DNA from: Stephanodiscus triporus
Taxonomy: Eukaryota > Bacillariophyta > Thalassiosirophyceae > Thalassiosirales > Thalassiosiraceae
Direction of reading: 5' to 3'
DNA length: 14,124 nucleotides
Assembly: GCA_036939755.1 (NCBI GenBank)
Contig: JALLAZ010000541.1
Span: 1-14,124 of the forward strand
Positions 1 through 8,501 of the stretch are shown here, in pieces (the first letter of the stretch is position 1; every line of letters starts with the position of its first letter). The translations under genes and the position numbers were made by a program. The notes beneath the pieces are model-generated. The model was not told where the DNA came from and made no database searches. It saw only the letters and a program-made list of their open reading frames with translations.

Positions 1-143
1 CTACGTAGGATTAGTATGAATTCGAAAAAAAAAAATCTTACGAATCACAATAGGGGTTAAACTCGTACGCGCCACAACTGCCATTCAACACTTCTCTTTT
101 ACTTCGCGGGAACCCCACGTCACAGCCCACAGCCCACATCACA
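1..143 (+). promoter_or_regulatory. Upstream region of the DUF2358 gene
   Basis: This is non-coding sequence ahead of the ATG at 144. An A-tract lies at about 26-37. TTCGCGGGAA at 103-112 resembles an E2F/DP site. It is followed by CCCCACGTCAC (113-123), which contains the ACGT core typical of bZIP factors. A short CACAGCC(CA) direct repeat (121-136) sits just before the start codon. No clear TATA box is seen. The regulatory reading is inferred from motif resemblance only. Confidence 0.35.
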
Positions 144-1007
144 ATGACCATGACCATCAGCATATCATTCCTACTCCTCACCATCGCATCGCTCGCCTTC
201 TGCTTTCAACCCAACCGACGAGTCCCAAGAGGAGGTCGGCCTGTCCCGAGAATTACGGCCCGAGCGGACGTCGCCGTCGCCGCTACGGGAAAGAATGGCG
301 GCAGGGGTACGATGACGAGCAGCGACGTCGACGAATACAGAAATGCCGCCACCGCGTTCCTGTCGAACTTCATGCAGAAATCCGGATCGTCGTCCGCCGT
401 TGGTGTCGATCCTCTGTCGGACATCGACTTCGACCGTCCGAAAATTCCCAAACTCGGCCTCGAAGTCCTCGCCGCGGCGCTCGACGCGGAGCTTTGCGAG
501 AGGGAGTGGTTCGTCACCGGACGGGTGAATCCCGCGTACTTCGACGACGATTTTCGCTTCCAGGATCCCGACGTGAAGCTCACTGGGATCGAGGAGTACG
601 CCAGGGGCGTGGTGAAAATATTCGATCAATCGACGTCGCGGGCGCAGATTATGTCGTGCGTGGTCAACTCGACTGTTCCGAATACGATCACGGTCACGTG
701 GCGGCTGAGCGGACGCGTGAACATCGGACCGAAAGGCCTGCCCATCAAGCCCTACGTGGTCTACACGGATCTCACGGTCGACGAGACGAGCGGATTGGTC
801 TCGTTCCAGGAGGATAGGTTCGACGTGCCGGGATGGGACATACTGCTGAGCGCCCTCTTCCCCTTCCTGATCGGGAGGGTCACCAAGGAGCCGGCGCCGG
901 AGGTACCGGCTCGGGCACCGAAAATGCCCGTCATGGCGGCGGCGGGCGTCGGGACGGCGAGGGGAGGCGGCATTTTCGACGGCCTTTTGCGGCAGCTGGG
1001 ACTCTGA
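144..1007 (+). CDS. Plastid-targeted DUF2358 (NTF2/SnoaL-like) protein
   Basis: This is a single-exon gene of 287 aa. Residues 1-20 form a hydrophobic signal peptide ending in SLAFC, followed immediately by F21 and a basic, hydroxylated stretch (residues 21-60). This matches the ASAFAP-type bipartite presequence that sends diatom proteins through the ER into complex plastids. From about residue 105 to 235 the sequence follows the DUF2358 pattern of an NTF2-like alpha+beta cone: an N-terminal helix, a YFDDDFRFQDP motif (132-142), an ITVTWRLSGRV strand (182-192) and a closing strand ending in FQEDRFDVPGWD (221-232). DUF2358 proteins occur in plants, algae and cyanobacteria; their reaction is not established. 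The C-terminal tail (248-287) is Pro/Ala/Gly-rich. The ATG at 144 is chosen because the signal peptide starts there; the ATG at 150 is also possible. The gene is convergent with the XPC gene. The family call is from memory of its motifs, without a database search. Confidence 0.8.
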   Translation: MTMTISISFLLLTIASLAFCFQPNRRVPRGGRPVPRITARADVAVAATGKNGGRGTMTSSDVDEYRNAATAFLSNFMQKSGSSSAVGVDPLSDIDFDRPKIPKLGLEVLAAALDAELCEREWFVTGRVNPAYFDDDFRFQDPDVKLTGIEEYARGVVKIFDQSTSRAQIMSCVVNSTVPNTITVTWRLSGRVNIGPKGLPIKPYVVYTDLTVDETSGLVSFQEDRFDVPGWDILLSALFPFLIGRVTKEPAPEVPARAPKMPVMAAAGVGTARGGGIFDGLLRQLGL

Positions 1008-1170
1008 CGTTGCCGAAGATTTTCGAATGTGTCGTTATTTTGTTGGCGCTGCGCATCGCATCTTCCTCGGTCGTCGTGGAGGCGATGCCCAGTGGTGGGC
1101 GACCATGGTAATTTAAGTTTCTAAGCAATTCGTAAATATTTTTGATGCATCGTAAGAATCGAGATTCACC
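1008..1170. other. Convergent intergenic spacer (3' ends)
   Basis: These 163 bp separate the stop codons of two convergent genes, the DUF2358 gene and the XPC gene. The spacer must hold both 3' UTRs. I see AT-rich stretches near 1110-1150 but no perfect AATAAA, and no open frame worth calling. Confidence 0.5.
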
Positions 1171-4100
1171 TCAGCCATATTCTCTATCCAGCCTCTCCTT
1201 CGTCAGCATTCCCACCACCAGCCTCTTCCACCTCCTGAGAATTGCATCCCGCCTCTCCCGATTTTCCACTTCCAAGGCGTGGCTTTCCCACTCGACGGAC
1301 GCCTCTCGCATCAGTGCCACGTTGTGATCGTGCACGACGATGCCCCTGATCGTGGCGGTCCGATTGCCGCCGTGGCCGTCGTAGCCCAGCATGCACGGGG
1401 CGTAGGGGATGCCGAGCTTCCTCGCTATCGGGGCCAATCCGGTTCGATCCATGTGCGTTAGCCCGGGATTGATCAAGGCTTTTTCGACGTTCCTGTAGTT
1501 GTTGGTGGGTATCGCGTCTTCGGGGCCCACGTATGGGGGAGACCACGGTTCCGTTTGCCATTCGCCGTACAAGTCGTCCATGGAGTCGTCTTCTTCTCCG
1601 CCCTTGAGATTCATGGACGATATCATATCACGTTGGGCTTTCTCCGACACGCCGTAGGTAGATAACGCTTGAAATCCCTTGGCAGCTGCCTTCTTCCTGG
1701 CCTTGATCTGTTTCGCTGGATTTCCCAACTCGCTTGCCTTGACTTTCCGCCCTCGGTATAGCCATTTGGTCGCCATTAATGCCTTGCTCACATCGCTGCG
1801 TCGGTACACCAGCTCGCCCTTGAAGACACCGCAAACATTTTTACAGGCGTCGGGGTGAAGCACATCCCGAGAATTCAAAACGGACGGGATAACGTAGAAG
1901 GGGCTTTGTTTGAATTGGGCCTTGCTCGTTGGTATTTTCTCCTTCTCCATGCTCCCGGCAAGGTACTTCGCTTCCATTCGCTCTCGATCCTCGTCCGAAT
2001 CGGAACAATCGAGTTGAGCGGCGTTCCTGTCGTCATCTTCGTTCGAGCTTTCGAATTCGATCACTTCCACCTCTTTCCCGGCAATCGTCTTCACCTTGGT
2101 CACCGATCGCACGGCGGCAGATGTCTTCGACGCGATGGTCGCGGTCGCGACCCGATTCCGATCCGAACGTCCGCGGCAATGGACGTTCGCGCGTTTCAGA
2201 GACGACCTCCACCACTCATCGACGCACTTCCCGCGTCCCGCGACGATTTCTCTCCCAGATGATGCTCCCCGCAGGCGAAGCGTGCGCGACCATGCACTTG
2301 CGTATCGCGGCGTGACGTCCGTGAACCGCGCTCCTCTCAACGACCGGCCTCCGGGTTCGCTCTCGTCTTGCTCACGAGGGAGATAATGCTCCACCGCGAG
2401 GACGTAGGACACGGGCGATTTCTTCGCGTGCGCAATCGCGCGATGCCACTGTCTCACGCTCTTCGGCGATGACATCGATCTGCCGCCGCCGATCCCGTCC
2501 TTGCGCGCATCACCACTGCCGGTCGTTGCACGACCGTGATCAGGCTTTCCCGCCCTCCGTGATCCCGTCCACGCGAGGATGGACTCGAAGTCCTCGGGTT
2601 TGTCGAAACATTCTCTCTCCACCTCTATCGGAACCCACATCGCCACGCGCTTCGTCGACTTTGCCGGTGGCGTCGCGACACGTTCGTCGCCGGCCCCGTC
2701 ATCCCCGTGACATAGAACCTCCACCCACGACAGAAGTGGATCAAAATCGACATTTTCTTTCTCGTGGGAAGAGGCCGGAAGAGAATTCGAAGAACGTTTA
2801 GATGGTCGTTCGATATCCTCTCTACCTCCTGCCGATAGAGCTTCGTCGTCGTCGCCATCGCTCACGAGATCGACGACTGCATGCACTGACGAGGCTTTGG
2901 CGGTTGCATCATTTTTTTGCGATTTCCTTCTCTTGTTACGCCCAGCAGTGCCGGCGGCAAAACGAAAAAAATTGTGGAGCCGTTCGTTGAATTCGAAGTC
3001 GTCGCTATTGCCCCTCGCGGCGGGCGGCTTATTGTCCAAGGAGGCAGATGATAGCGATTTCGATCGTTTGTTGTTGTTGTTGGGGGTGTAGGAAACAGAC
3101 GATGCCTGTAGTAAGGGATGATCTACCGTCAGCTCTAGAGGCATTGGATTTAGTGATTCGACGTAGCGCGCTCTCCACCCGAGCGATCTAGAATTCGAAG
3201 TCCGTCACAAGCGCGCGGCCGACGTGAGTTTCTGGTCGAGTGACGGTGTGCATTGGCGTCCCGCAAGATAACAGAAAGGCAACATCCACGTACCTCAGCA
3301 TGACTAGGAACAAAAGAGTCTTTTCGTGCCCCGTTATCCTCTCCACAGCGTCGATGGCATCCGATACCTCTCCTCCCGATTCTCCTCCTTCGTATAACTG
3401 TGGATCTTCATCGTACTGTGGGGATAGACATGTGAGTGTCCGAATCAGACGATCGACCGCGGTGGTATGAAAGTCGGTCCGTTCGTTTGGATATCGATCA
3501 TCATTCAATGCAACGAATCTCTTGGTCTGCGCACTATGAAGCGCACTGTCCGTACCATCGCACTGCTCATTGCTCGCGCTCGGCAGCAGCCCCACCCCCT
3601 TCTGACTTCTTCCAGAACGTCCCCTCGCGACAATATCATCGTCTCCCGGCGACGATCGTCGTCGTCGTCCTCCTCCCCTCCACCGGATCGACGACTCGCC
3701 ATAACTCGCACACGTCGCCGTCGTGACGGCGGCGCCCTGTGCGACGTTCCGTCGCAGCGCGGCCCTCCGACGATCGCCGGCCTCGTTGAGGAAGCGAAAA
3801 CACCAAGACGAGAATCGACGGAGCATTCGTTTCGTCGGGATGATCGCGGCGGAACGATTCGATCCATCCGATGAAGACTTCGACGACGCCTTCGTCATCC
3901 CCTCGTCGCGATGATGGTGGAACTCTTGCGGTATCAGGCTGTGGGCCAGGTGGGACAACAGCGATCGATCGCGATCGTCGTCGTCATCGACGTCGCCGTC
4001 GCCAAGGCGATCGCGACTTTCGATCGCGCGGGGAACGGCGAGGTGGGACATCCGCGCGCATCGAACGACGTCGCAAAGCATAAGCGCCCGTCGGACGTTC

Positions 4101-4777
4101 ATCACCAGCAGTTGGGTATCGTGCGGCACGTCGCGGAGCACGTGGGTCCTCCTCCTCCTCCTCCTCTTCTTCCCGGACGGCCCGCCCGTCGTGCGCCCAA
4201 CGTCGTCCCGGGAGGCTCCCTCGTCGAGGCCGACGTCGACGTCTTCGTCGTCGTCCGGATGATTGCTCCTGCCGAGTCGTCGTCCGCCGCCGCCGCCGCC
4301 GCCGCCGAAGATCGCGCCGAAGGAGTCGATCGCGACGTCCTCGGCCGGGGAAAAGGGCGCGCCGCTGTCCTCGAAGTCGACGCCCTCGGAGCATTCCCCA
4401 TCAAACGAACCTCCTGCCCCCCCGTCATGATTCGGGCGATAGCCGTCTACTTCGTGATCGTCGTCATCGGCATCCTCCCAATCGACATCGTCCCAGTCCC
4501 CGCATCCTCCTCCTCCTCCGAAGCTCCCGTCGTCGTCGTCGTCGTCGTCGTCTTCGTCGAGGTCCTCCTCGGCGTCGCGACTCGCGCCGCCGAGGGAGGC
4601 TGCGGGCCTACTATGCGCCCTCCCCCTCTCCTCGCGGGATGCTAACGCCAGCAGGCCGGTGTCGTCGAAGGCGTGCAGGTCGAGGTCGTCGTTGTCGTCG
4701 TCGTTTTCGTCGCCGCCGAAGTTGAAGATCATTTTTGTGTCGGGAGGAGTTGTGCGGCGGCGTGTGTTTGTGGGCAT
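1171..4777 (-). CDS. XPC: XPC/Rad4 nucleotide excision repair damage-recognition protein (two exons)
   Basis: Joining exon 1 (4777-3294) to exon 2 (3187-1171) gives about 1166 aa. XPC/Rad4 recognises helix-distorting DNA lesions and starts global-genome excision repair in the nucleus. The N-terminus is acidic (poly-Asp, DWDDVDWEDADD) and ends in a KKRRRRRR nuclear-localisation-like stretch (about 203-210). A transglutaminase-like fold, broken by long loops, runs from about residue 210 to 830. Its markers are LLFLVMLRSLGWRARYV (across the splice), LTVDHPLL, SWVEVLC (648-654), SYVLAVEHYL and CVDEWW (about 816-821). The three Rad4 beta-hairpin domains follow. BHD1 is at about 915-970 (AQFKQSPFYVIPSVL, GELVYRRSDV). 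BHD2 is at about 970-1035. BHD3 is at about 1036-1110 (LYGEWQTEPW, IARKLGIPYAPCMLGYDGHGG). The ATG at 4777 is preferred because the longer frame to 4933 runs through the promoter motifs; an ATG at 4732 is possible. The protein is longer than human XPC because of acidic and low-complexity loops. Confidence 0.92.
3188..3293 (-). other. Intron 1 of the XPC gene (106 bp)
   Basis: Read on the minus strand, the donor is CTGAG|GTACGTGG (intron starts at 3293) and the acceptor is GAATTCTAG|ATCGCTC (intron ends at 3188). Splicing occurs in phase 2 and rebuilds the codon AG|A (Arg495). The junction reads LLFLVMLR|SLGWRARYV, a typical Rad4 transglutaminase-domain segment. Without splicing, exon 1 runs to an in-frame TAG that lies across the acceptor itself. 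The protein-level fit makes this intron call strong. Confidence 0.92.
4529..4552 (-). repeat. (GTC/GAC)8 trinucleotide run encoding poly-Asp in XPC
   Basis: A perfect 24-bp run lies in XPC exon 1. It is read on the minus strand as GAC codons within the acidic N-terminal region that precedes GSFGGGGG. Confidence 0.9.
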
Positions 4778-5042
4778 CGCATAGACGCCAATTTCCAAGT
4801 GTTTATTTGGCGGGAAGATGCATTTAAAGTTGGCGGGAGGATTTACAAAAACTTCTCGGTTAACACAGTTAGGTAGGTATCGTACGATAAAACGTAGAGA
4901 CCGACCAGCGAGTCCGAACGAACAAAAAACCATAAGTTCATATACCTGAGTTCATGCACTCCGCCGGGGGCCATCGCGTCGATGTAGATACCAGTAGCCC
5001 CGACTAAACGGTCGTTCGCGTTTCGCCAGATGGAACGGAGAG
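4778..5042. promoter_or_regulatory. Divergent promoter between XPC and the MFS transporter, with two E2F-like sites
   Basis: These 265 bp separate the start codons of two divergent genes. TTTGGCGGGAAG (4806-4817) closely matches the E2F/DP consensus. A second, weaker match, TTGGCGGGAG (4830-4839), lies 24 bp further on in the same orientation. Both are within about 65 bp of the XPC start codon, so they more probably serve XPC. A CCAAT pentamer (4788-4792) lies between them and the XPC ATG. No convincing TATA box is seen for either gene. Motif meaning is inferred from E2F sites conserved between plants and animals. Confidence 0.55.
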
Positions 5043-6863
5043 ATGGCCGCGGAAAATCGTCCACGGCCCTCCGCCCTCCTCCCCGACGATCACGAGACGA
5101 CGAGTCACGACAACGCGCTGCTGACGCCGCCGTTGCTATGCCCATCGGAGAGACGACGGACGACGACGATGCCGACGACGACGACTCCCGCGCCGACGAC
5201 CATCCGATCGGGACGTAAGCTCGCCACGTCCCTGTATCTAATCACGACCGCCCTCCTCTTCGCCGACCAGAACCTCCTCGCGCCGAACCTATCGGCGATC
5301 GCGTCCGAGTTCGGATTCGACGACGACGAGAGGGATCGAAGGCTCGGGGGCGAGATCGCGATCGCCTTCTTCATGGTGGGCCTGCCCGCGTCGTTCGTCG
5401 TGGGATGCCTCGCGGACGTCGTGAGGCGGCGGGGACTGCTGTTCCTGATCGTGGTCCTCGTGGGGGAGGGCGCGTGCCTCGCCACGTACTTTTGCGCCAC
5501 GACCTACCGACGGCTGTACTGGTGTCGCGCCCTCACGGGCGTGGGCGTGGGCGGGGCCCTGCCCCTGGTCTACTCGGTGTTGGGGGATTGCTACGAGCCG
5601 CGGGAGCGCGGACGCGCGAGCTCCGCGATCGGGGTGGGATGCGGCGTGGGCATATCGATCGGGCAGGGCGCGAGCGGCGTCCTCGGGCCGAGATACGGCT
5701 GGAGGGCGCCGTTCCTTGTAATTAGCCTCCCTGCGATGACGTTCGCAGTCCTGGTATGGATGTTCGTGCCGGAGGTGGAGAGGTGCGCGGGGGAGATGCG
5801 GGCGCTGGAGCACGAGGCCGTCTCCCCGACGGATGGGGGGGCGGGTCTGGGTGGGAATGACGAGGGGTCCGAATTCGAGGGAGAAGAGATAGAAGTCGAA
5901 ATGGCGGAGGGGGTTGACTCGAGAACGACAATGGACGCCGGGGATGCGCCCGATCAAGGTCTGTACGTTCAACTCAGCGACAAGGACTCGTGGGGAGAAT
6001 CATCTTGCAGTAACTCAGGTATCACGAAATATTGCAACGAGTCCATTCATCCGCACGTACAGACGCTCGGAACCCTATTGCGCTGCCCATCAGTTCTGTG
6101 TTGTATCTTTCAAGGAGCGCCGGGATGCATTCCATGGTAAGATATCGCTATGCGCAGCTGACTGGAAAAATTAACGTCGTCCGCCTAATGCTTTTTGTTG
6201 ATTCGCCCTATCAGGGGAATAATCAACACATATTTAAACGACTACCTTTCGTCGGATGGAGGCTTAACCGTAGAGGGGGCAACGCTCATCATTCTCGTGT
6301 TCGGCGCGGGGAATTTCCTCGGAACAATAATGGGCGGAATTGGTTGTTCCCACATTTACGAACGTTACGGCCGTCGTTATCCGGCCATACTATCGGCGGG
6401 AGCAGCGATCGCCAGCTGCTTTCCTTTTTGGGGAATGGTAAATTACAACCTCGATCCGAATGAAAGAAAAGGCATCATCGTGCTCGGCACGATATCGTTG
6501 CTCGCCGGCATTCTATCCGGCATCACCGGCCCGATCGTGAAGTCGACGCTCCAGAATGTGACGATGCCCCAGATGCGCGGCGCAGCCTTCGCTCTACACA
6601 CCACGTTTGACGACCTTGGACGGGGTCTCGGACCGGCGTTCGTTGCGTGGATGATCGTGAAATTGGGTGGCAGGAGGAGGGCCTTCAACGTCGGCGCTTT
6701 AAGTTGGATGGTATGCGGTTTCTTGAACGGTCTCCTGTTTTGCACAGTCGAGGCCGACGAGGAAAGGGTGAGACTCAGCGTCGCACGGTTGGTCGCGGCG
6801 AACGTCGCGAACGAGCGAGAATCGTCGGATCGGAGAGATCACGAGGGTGCCGACCTCCTGTAA
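5043..6863 (+). CDS. Major facilitator superfamily transporter, Spinster-like (two exons)
   Basis: Exon 1 (5043-6136) joined to exon 2 (6215-6863) gives 580 aa. Twelve hydrophobic segments can be placed, six on each side of a long acidic cytosolic loop (about 245-345). TM1 starts at about residue 60 (LATSLYLITTALLFADQNLL). The MFS motif A equivalent, GCLADVVRRRG (121-131), joins TM2 and TM3. RALTGVGVGGALPLVYS (162-178) is TM4, followed by GDCYEPRERGRA (181-192), as in Spinster-type carriers. The second half opens with IFQGAPGCIPWGIINTYLND, which spans the splice and matches the Spinster TM7 pattern. Spinster relatives move lipids or small organic anions, but the substrate here cannot be read from sequence. 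The first 55 residues are hydrophilic, with no clear targeting peptide. It is divergent from XPC. The ATG at 5043 is the first in frame. Confidence 0.88.
6137..6214 (+). other. Intron 1 of the MFS transporter gene (78 bp)
   Basis: The donor is CCATG|GTAAGA and the acceptor is CGCCCTATCAG|GGGAAT, in phase 2. Splicing rebuilds Trp365 (TG|G) and gives CIPW-GIINTYLNDYL, which reads through TM7. Without splicing, a TAA two bases into the intron ends the frame. A polypyrimidine-like stretch (CTTTTTGTTG) precedes the acceptor. Confidence 0.93.
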
Positions 6864-7432
6864 GGTAACGAGTAGGGTCAACAACTGTGAAGGGAGGAAA
6901 AAATCGTGCTAAACGGTAACATTCGAAGTCGGGCGATCATACACGATGCAAGCACTATCGCCGAGGCCTCCGCCGGGAGCAGGAAAACGGCGCATTCTCG
7001 GACTCCATAATATCGCCGTTTGCTCCGGGGTTTCTTTGCCAAAACTTCCAATAAGTCCTTCGCCTCTTATAGGAACAATAAAAAACGTGGAGATCACACT
7101 ATGGTTATGTCGATGAGTTACTAGAGTGTTACGGAACACGCCGAAGCAGGCTTCTCCCCGTAATCCGTGGTCACTCTCAGGTCCACGCAAAATAATCTTC
7201 ACGAATCCTCGGCATGTCCTTAGCTTAATAAATATGTATGAAAAGGTCTATTATCCTGTTGTGAGAAATGAAGCCGACCACGAACGAATTACTCTTGCGT
7301 CAAACGAGCGTATTACGGGGAAAAGGCGCGCCCCCCCCACTCGATATCGTCGTACTCTTCCCATCGATTCGACTCGGGGGGAGGGGTGGAGGAAACGGAG
7401 GGATCAAACGTCCCCCCACATCATCATCCTCA
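6864..7432. other. Convergent intergenic region, no gene recognised
   Basis: These 569 bp lie between the MFS stop codon and the stop of the unknown minus-strand gene. AATAAA occurs on the plus strand at 7077-7082 and 7227-7232; either could be the MFS polyadenylation signal. A 97-codon minus-strand frame (6909-7202) has no ATG start, and I do not call it. I looked for snRNA, snoRNA and tRNA signatures and found none I could support. The end near the unknown gene is C-rich (around 7326-7340). Confidence 0.5.
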
Positions 7433-7840
7433 TCATCTCCCGCCGAAGTCGGCCGTCAGGCGCGAGACGGACGCGCGCAACGACGCGAGGGCGACGACGT
7501 TCGCCTCTCGGTCGGACTCGGACGGCACGTCGACGATCCCATCATCGAAGAGCGCGCCGTATCGTCCTCCTCCTCCTCCTCCTCCTCCTCCCCATCCGCG
7601 ACCGTCGCCATCGCGCGCGGCGGGGATGGGACCGGACGCGCGCATCGCCGTGCGTATGACTCGCTCGGCGAGATCGACGTGGCGTACGAACGCCTCCCGC
7701 ATCGATCGCGACGGCGGTCGTCGCGATCGACGACCTCGTCGCGGTCGCGTTCGAGGGGGCGGGGGCGGCCGCGGACGATCGTCGTCGTCGTTCCCCCCGC
7801 TCGACCCCACCCGCCCGTCGTCGTCGTCGTCGTCGTGGCG

Positions 7841-7873
<33 letters not shown>

Positions 7874-8245
7874 TGCAAGCAGCCGGCCTTTCAGGGACGC
7901 ATGCGCCCCCCTCACGTCGTCGATGGCCACGTGGTAGTCGTGGAGCGACTTGGAGAGCTCCGCAAGTCGCAGTTCCGCGTCAAGCCTCCGCGGGTCCTCC
8001 GCGCGGTCCTTCCCGCATCCGTCGTCGATGTCGTGTCGGGCGAGCGAATGACGCGACGAATAACGCGAACGCGACGACGACGACTCGGCGGCGGCGTTTG
8101 ACAGCGTGGATTGGGCGTTGCATAATGCCGCGATCAGCTCGTACTCTCGCAGGGCATCTCGGATCCACATTCTCGCGGCGTCGCCGTCGAGGGAGGAATC
8201 GTCGTTGTCGTAGTCGTCGCCGCCGCAGTCGTCGTCGTCGTCCAT
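7433..8245 (-). CDS. Hypothetical acidic, partly helical low-complexity protein
   Basis: I do not recognise this 270-aa protein. It opens with an acidic run (MDDDDDCGGDDYDNDD). Two helical, heptad-like segments follow: 24-53 (ARMWIRDALREYELIAALC) and 84-123 (DPRRLDAELRLAELSKSLHDYHV, continuing to GRLLA). A disordered Ser/Asp/Pro/Arg linker runs from 124 to 180. A third helix (182-204, REAFVRHVDLAERVIRTAMR), a poly-Gly stretch (219-227) and a short helical tail (246-270) complete it. There is no signal peptide and no transmembrane segment. The ATG at 8245 heads the longest plausible frame. The opposite strand is also open (7268-8101), but it gives only Val, Arg and Pro runs, so I prefer the minus strand. 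The E2F-like and CCAAT elements just upstream suggest a real, possibly cell-cycle-linked gene. Further introns cannot be excluded. Confidence 0.5.
7851..7873 (-). repeat. (GAC)n trinucleotide run in the hypothetical gene
   Basis: A perfect run of about 23 bp is read on the minus strand in the TCG frame as poly-Ser (residues 125-132 of the hypothetical protein). A second run (GTC)n at 7817-7837 encodes poly-Asp in the same protein. Confidence 0.85.
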
Positions 8246-8383
8246 CTATTTTGTTGTAATTGTCTTTTTCGGTCCTAGGACCAATCGGTCCCAATTTTTG
8301 ATTAGGACCAATAATTGGTCCTAATAAATTTGGCGGGATCACTAATCTGCTGGTAACCGCCGTAGAGTGCAAAAAAGAACAAA
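8246..8383 (-). promoter_or_regulatory. Promoter of the hypothetical gene: E2F-like site and nested CCAAT palindromes
   Basis: This short spacer lies between the 5S rRNA 3' end and the ATG at 8245. TTTGGCGGGA (8329-8338) is an E2F-like site 84 bp from the ATG. The decamer TAGGACCAAT occurs at 8276-8285 and 8303-8312, and its complement ATTGGTCCTA occurs at 8314-8323. A two-mismatch copy (ATCGGTCCCA) lies at 8284-8293. Together they form a perfect 12-bp palindrome (8271-8282) and a 25-bp one with 12-bp arms around one base (8301-8325). Each decamer contains CCAAT, the NF-Y recognition core. The arrangement is directly visible; the regulatory role is inferred. Confidence 0.5.
8301..8325. repeat. 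Perfect 25-bp palindrome with CCAAT cores
   Basis: Arms ATTAGGACCAAT and ATTGGTCCTAAT are exact inverted complements around a single A at 8313. A second palindrome, GGTCCTAGGACC (8271-8282), lies 18 bp to its left, and GGACCaatcGGTCC (8278-8291) overlaps it. The cluster lies between two transcription units on the same strand. Confidence 0.9.
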
Positions 8384-8501
8384 AAGAACAACACCAGGGA
8401 TTCCAACGTGGTCCCCCACCGTAGTACTAACCTGGCCCGACAGTGCTTAACTTCGCTGAGCAGACGGGAAGCGGTGCTGTCACTGTGGTATGGTCGTTCC
8501 T
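8384..8501 (-). rRNA. 5S ribosomal RNA
   Basis: The reverse complement reads AGGAACGACCATACCAC at the 5' end, AGTTAAGCACTGTCG in the middle, then GGTTAGTACTACGG and GGTGTTGTTCTT at the 3' end. This is the eukaryotic 5S pattern. The ends pair as a 9-bp helix I (AGGAACGAC with GUUGUUCUU), giving 118 nt, the normal size. The internal control region is intact: box A at about 8438-8452 and box C at about 8405-8422. Pol III termination is provided by T-runs just downstream, where the plus strand reads AAAAAAGAACAAAAAGAAC (8371-8389). An AT-rich TATGTAAATTTTATG-like element lies about 15-30 bp upstream of the 5' end. The gene looks intact. Termini are placed by helix pairing and could shift by one or two bases. 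Confidence 0.95.

Noticed and set aside
3911..4645. Open plus-strand frame of 244 codons opposite XPC exon 1
   Set aside because: It consists mostly of Val, Ala and Pro runs created by the complement of the GAC-type repeats, and it lies entirely opposite a well-supported XPC exon.
4778..4933. 52-residue N-terminal extension of XPC
   Set aside because: It would run through the E2F-like and CCAAT motifs and has no Rad4 similarity. The ATG at 4777 gives the usual acidic start.
6909..7202. Minus-strand frame of 97 codons in the MFS 3' spacer
   Set aside because: It begins with GTG rather than ATG, has no recognisable motif, and no splice site clearly links it to the upstream unknown gene.
7268..8101. 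Open plus-strand frame of 277 codons opposite the hypothetical gene
   Set aside because: It is dominated by poly-Val, poly-Arg and poly-Ser from trinucleotide repeats, with no helical or domain pattern. The minus strand has heptad-like helices and a promoter with recognisable elements.
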